Assembly: GCF_913778665.1 (NCBI RefSeq)
Contig: NZ_CAJYVQ010000008.1
Location: 496,001-560,000 of the forward strand
Length of the DNA stretch: 64,000 nt
Reading direction: 5' to 3'
Origin: an uncultured Stenotrophomonas sp.
GTDB taxonomy: Bacteria > Pseudomonadota > Gammaproteobacteria > Xanthomonadales > Xanthomonadaceae
Each line of letters starts with the position of its first letter. Positions within the stretch are counted from its first letter, which is position 1. The position numbers and the translations under genes were made by a program. Under the pieces are notes generated by a model that worked only from the letters and a program-made list of their open reading frames with translations, was not told the origin of the DNA and ran no database searches. This document shows positions 62,951 to 64,000 of the stretch, piece by piece.

Positions 62951-63484
62951 TCAGCAGGCGCTGCTGCGATCCATCAGGGATGCCGCCGAAAACCAGTCGT
63001 CCATGCGATCGGCAACCGGGTTGTAGCCGTCGACGAAATCACCGCTCACGGCGGCCATCCAGGTGTTGATGACAGTACAGGCATCGCGCGCGGTGGCGGT
63101 GGCGTGTTCCAGATCGAGCTGATGGGCGCTGTTGCGCGACGTGCCCTTGCGCAGGTGAAGGCTGAGCTCATAAGGGCATGCGGCCGCCGGCGCGTAGTGC
63201 ACATACAGCGATGCCCGCACACGCTCACCCTGGCGCAATGCGAATTCTCCGCTGGCGTAGAACACCATGCCGCTGAAGTAAAGGTCGCGCAGCAGGAAGG
63301 CGAGATCCGGGTCTGACACCTCATCAAGTACGGCCGGGGTTGCATCCAGCAGGTTGTTCTTGGCAAAGCACCAGCCCCACGGCGCCAGGAAATACGGCAA
63401 CGGATGCTGCTGCCGCAGTCGTCGGTCCAGCTGGATGAACGTGTCGATGTGCAGTCTCCTGTGCCGGTGCAGGCCGGCGGTCAC
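62951..63484 (-). CDS. Hypothetical protein
   Basis: I do not recognise this 177-residue product. It contains PLPYFLAPWGWCFAKNNLL, an aromatic-rich centre (LYFSGMVFYASGEFALRQGERV) and a C-terminal stretch TWMAAVSGDFVDGYNPVADRMDDWF. No signal peptide or membrane helix is clear. The listed start is GTG without a good ribosome site, and the true start may be further in. The coding signal is moderate; no terminator is seen. Confidence 0.5.
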   Translation of the reverse strand: MTAGLHRHRRLHIDTFIQLDRRLRQQHPLPYFLAPWGWCFAKNNLLDATPAVLDEVSDPDLAFLLRDLYFSGMVFYASGEFALRQGERVRASLYVHYAPAAACPYELSLHLRKGTSRNSAHQLDLEHATATARDACTVINTWMAAVSGDFVDGYNPVADRMDDWFSAASLMDRSSAC

Positions 63485-63651
63485 ACGGCACTACCTGGCC
63501 AATGGCGTGTTCCAGGCAACCTGCGGTTGCGTGGGACAGCGGGAAAATCCACTGCGACCAGCACGTGTCGCATCCAGACCTGTGCGCTTCATGCGCGGGC
63601 AGGGGGCTGGCGGGCACACTGCGTTGAATACCCTCGATTTCCGGAGTTGCC

Positions 63652-64000
63652 ATGCCCCTCTGGCGTTGCTTGTTTGCCGTGCCGCCCCCTCGCGGAGGCG
63701 TGGAAGCGGCCCTGCTGCTGCTCGCCCGCATCGTGGCCGGGGTGATGTTCTGCGTATCGGGCTGGAACAAGGTGTTCACCGCAGCCGGCCGCGAGCGCAT
63801 GGTGCATACGCTCATTGAAGCCAGCATTCCGTTCCCGGTGTTCAGTGCACCGGTGCTGGGCACGATTGAATGGATTGCCGGTGGGCTGCTGGTGCTGGGC
63901 CTGCTCAGCCGGCCCTCGGCCCTGCTGCTGGCGGGCATCTGCGCGGTGGCTGCTTTGACCGATGGCATCGCACGCATTCCGGCAGGGCTGAGCGTGCCGG
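63652..64000 (+). CDS. DoxX-family membrane protein, 3' end outside window
   Basis: The frame is open from ATG 63652 to the window edge (116 residues seen). The sequence has LLLLARIVAGVMFCVSGWNKVF, FSAPVLGTIEWIAGGLLVLGLLSRPSALLLAGIC and further hydrophobic segments, matching the DoxX four-helix family. CCGGAG precedes the ATG. DoxX proteins take part in redox or sulfur stress responses; the precise role is open. Confidence 0.82.
   Translation, partial: MPLWRCLFAVPPPRGGVEAALLLLARIVAGVMFCVSGWNKVFTAAGRERMVHTLIEASIPFPVFSAPVLGTIEWIAGGLLVLGLLSRPSALLLAGICAVAALTDGIARIPAGLSVP

Overview
This 64 kb window is chromosomal DNA from a GC-rich gammaproteobacterium of the order Lysobacterales (Xanthomonadales), most probably Stenotrophomonas of the maltophilia complex. 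The grounds are protein similarity judged by eye, many short palindromes with a GTAG end (the SMAG type known from S. maltophilia), a TonB-dependent receptor of Xanthomonad style, and a Pil-Chp chemosensory cluster. I see no prophage, insertion sequence, CRISPR array, tRNA or rRNA. Almost all of the window is densely packed core genome. The novelty lies mostly between the genes.

Layout. 1-8.4 kb: the 3' end of a Pil-Chp cluster (chpA/pilL, a CheB-like protein that has lost catalytic residues, and a CheW-like chpC). 8.4-17.1 kb: rsmE and bioA on the minus strand, then nudE-cysQ-mazG-ynfA, a DUF962 gene, the qmcA/nfeD membrane pair, and gcvT and gcvH. 17.1-18.4 kb: a long regulatory gap and a lysine-rich histone H1-like gene. 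18.6-23 kb: a beta-lactamase-fold hydrolase, a nucleotide-transporter-like protein, a DUF1304 protein and a hotdog-fold protein. 23-27.2 kb: a hydrolase-fadE operon diverging from a TetR regulator, with paired operators. 27.4-31.5 kb: a TonB receptor and a secreted protein. 31.6-37.7 kb: hslO, mtgA, a GT2 glycosyltransferase, a CBS protein, an AsmA protein and a hemolysin-III protein. 37.9-45.2 kb: prfC, an M23 protein, and a metX-metB-hom operon behind a SAM-I riboswitch. 45.4-49 kb: sdaA, a glutaredoxin-like gene and a yceI-cybB-yceI operon. 49.1-56.3 kb: two tandem paralogous one-protein two-component systems with periplasmic propellers. 56.5-64 kb: a DHA2 exporter, hemE, a WGR protein, aroB-aroK, dodecin, a P-loop kinase, pdxH, an orphan gene and the start of a DoxX gene.

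The most interesting non-coding signal is a family of five long hairpin elements (about 120-240 bp) near 15.2, 22.15, 22.4, 34.9 and 56.4 kb. All lie immediately 3' of genes, four of them between convergent genes. They share an asymmetric loop core built around CCATCCATGG. Their arms differ between copies but stay self-complementary, which suggests maintained structure (bidirectional terminator, 3'-end RNA or a non-autonomous element). A second strong signal is a promoter/operator arrangement at the hydrolase-fadE operon that predicts a leaderless mRNA repressed by the neighbouring TetR protein.
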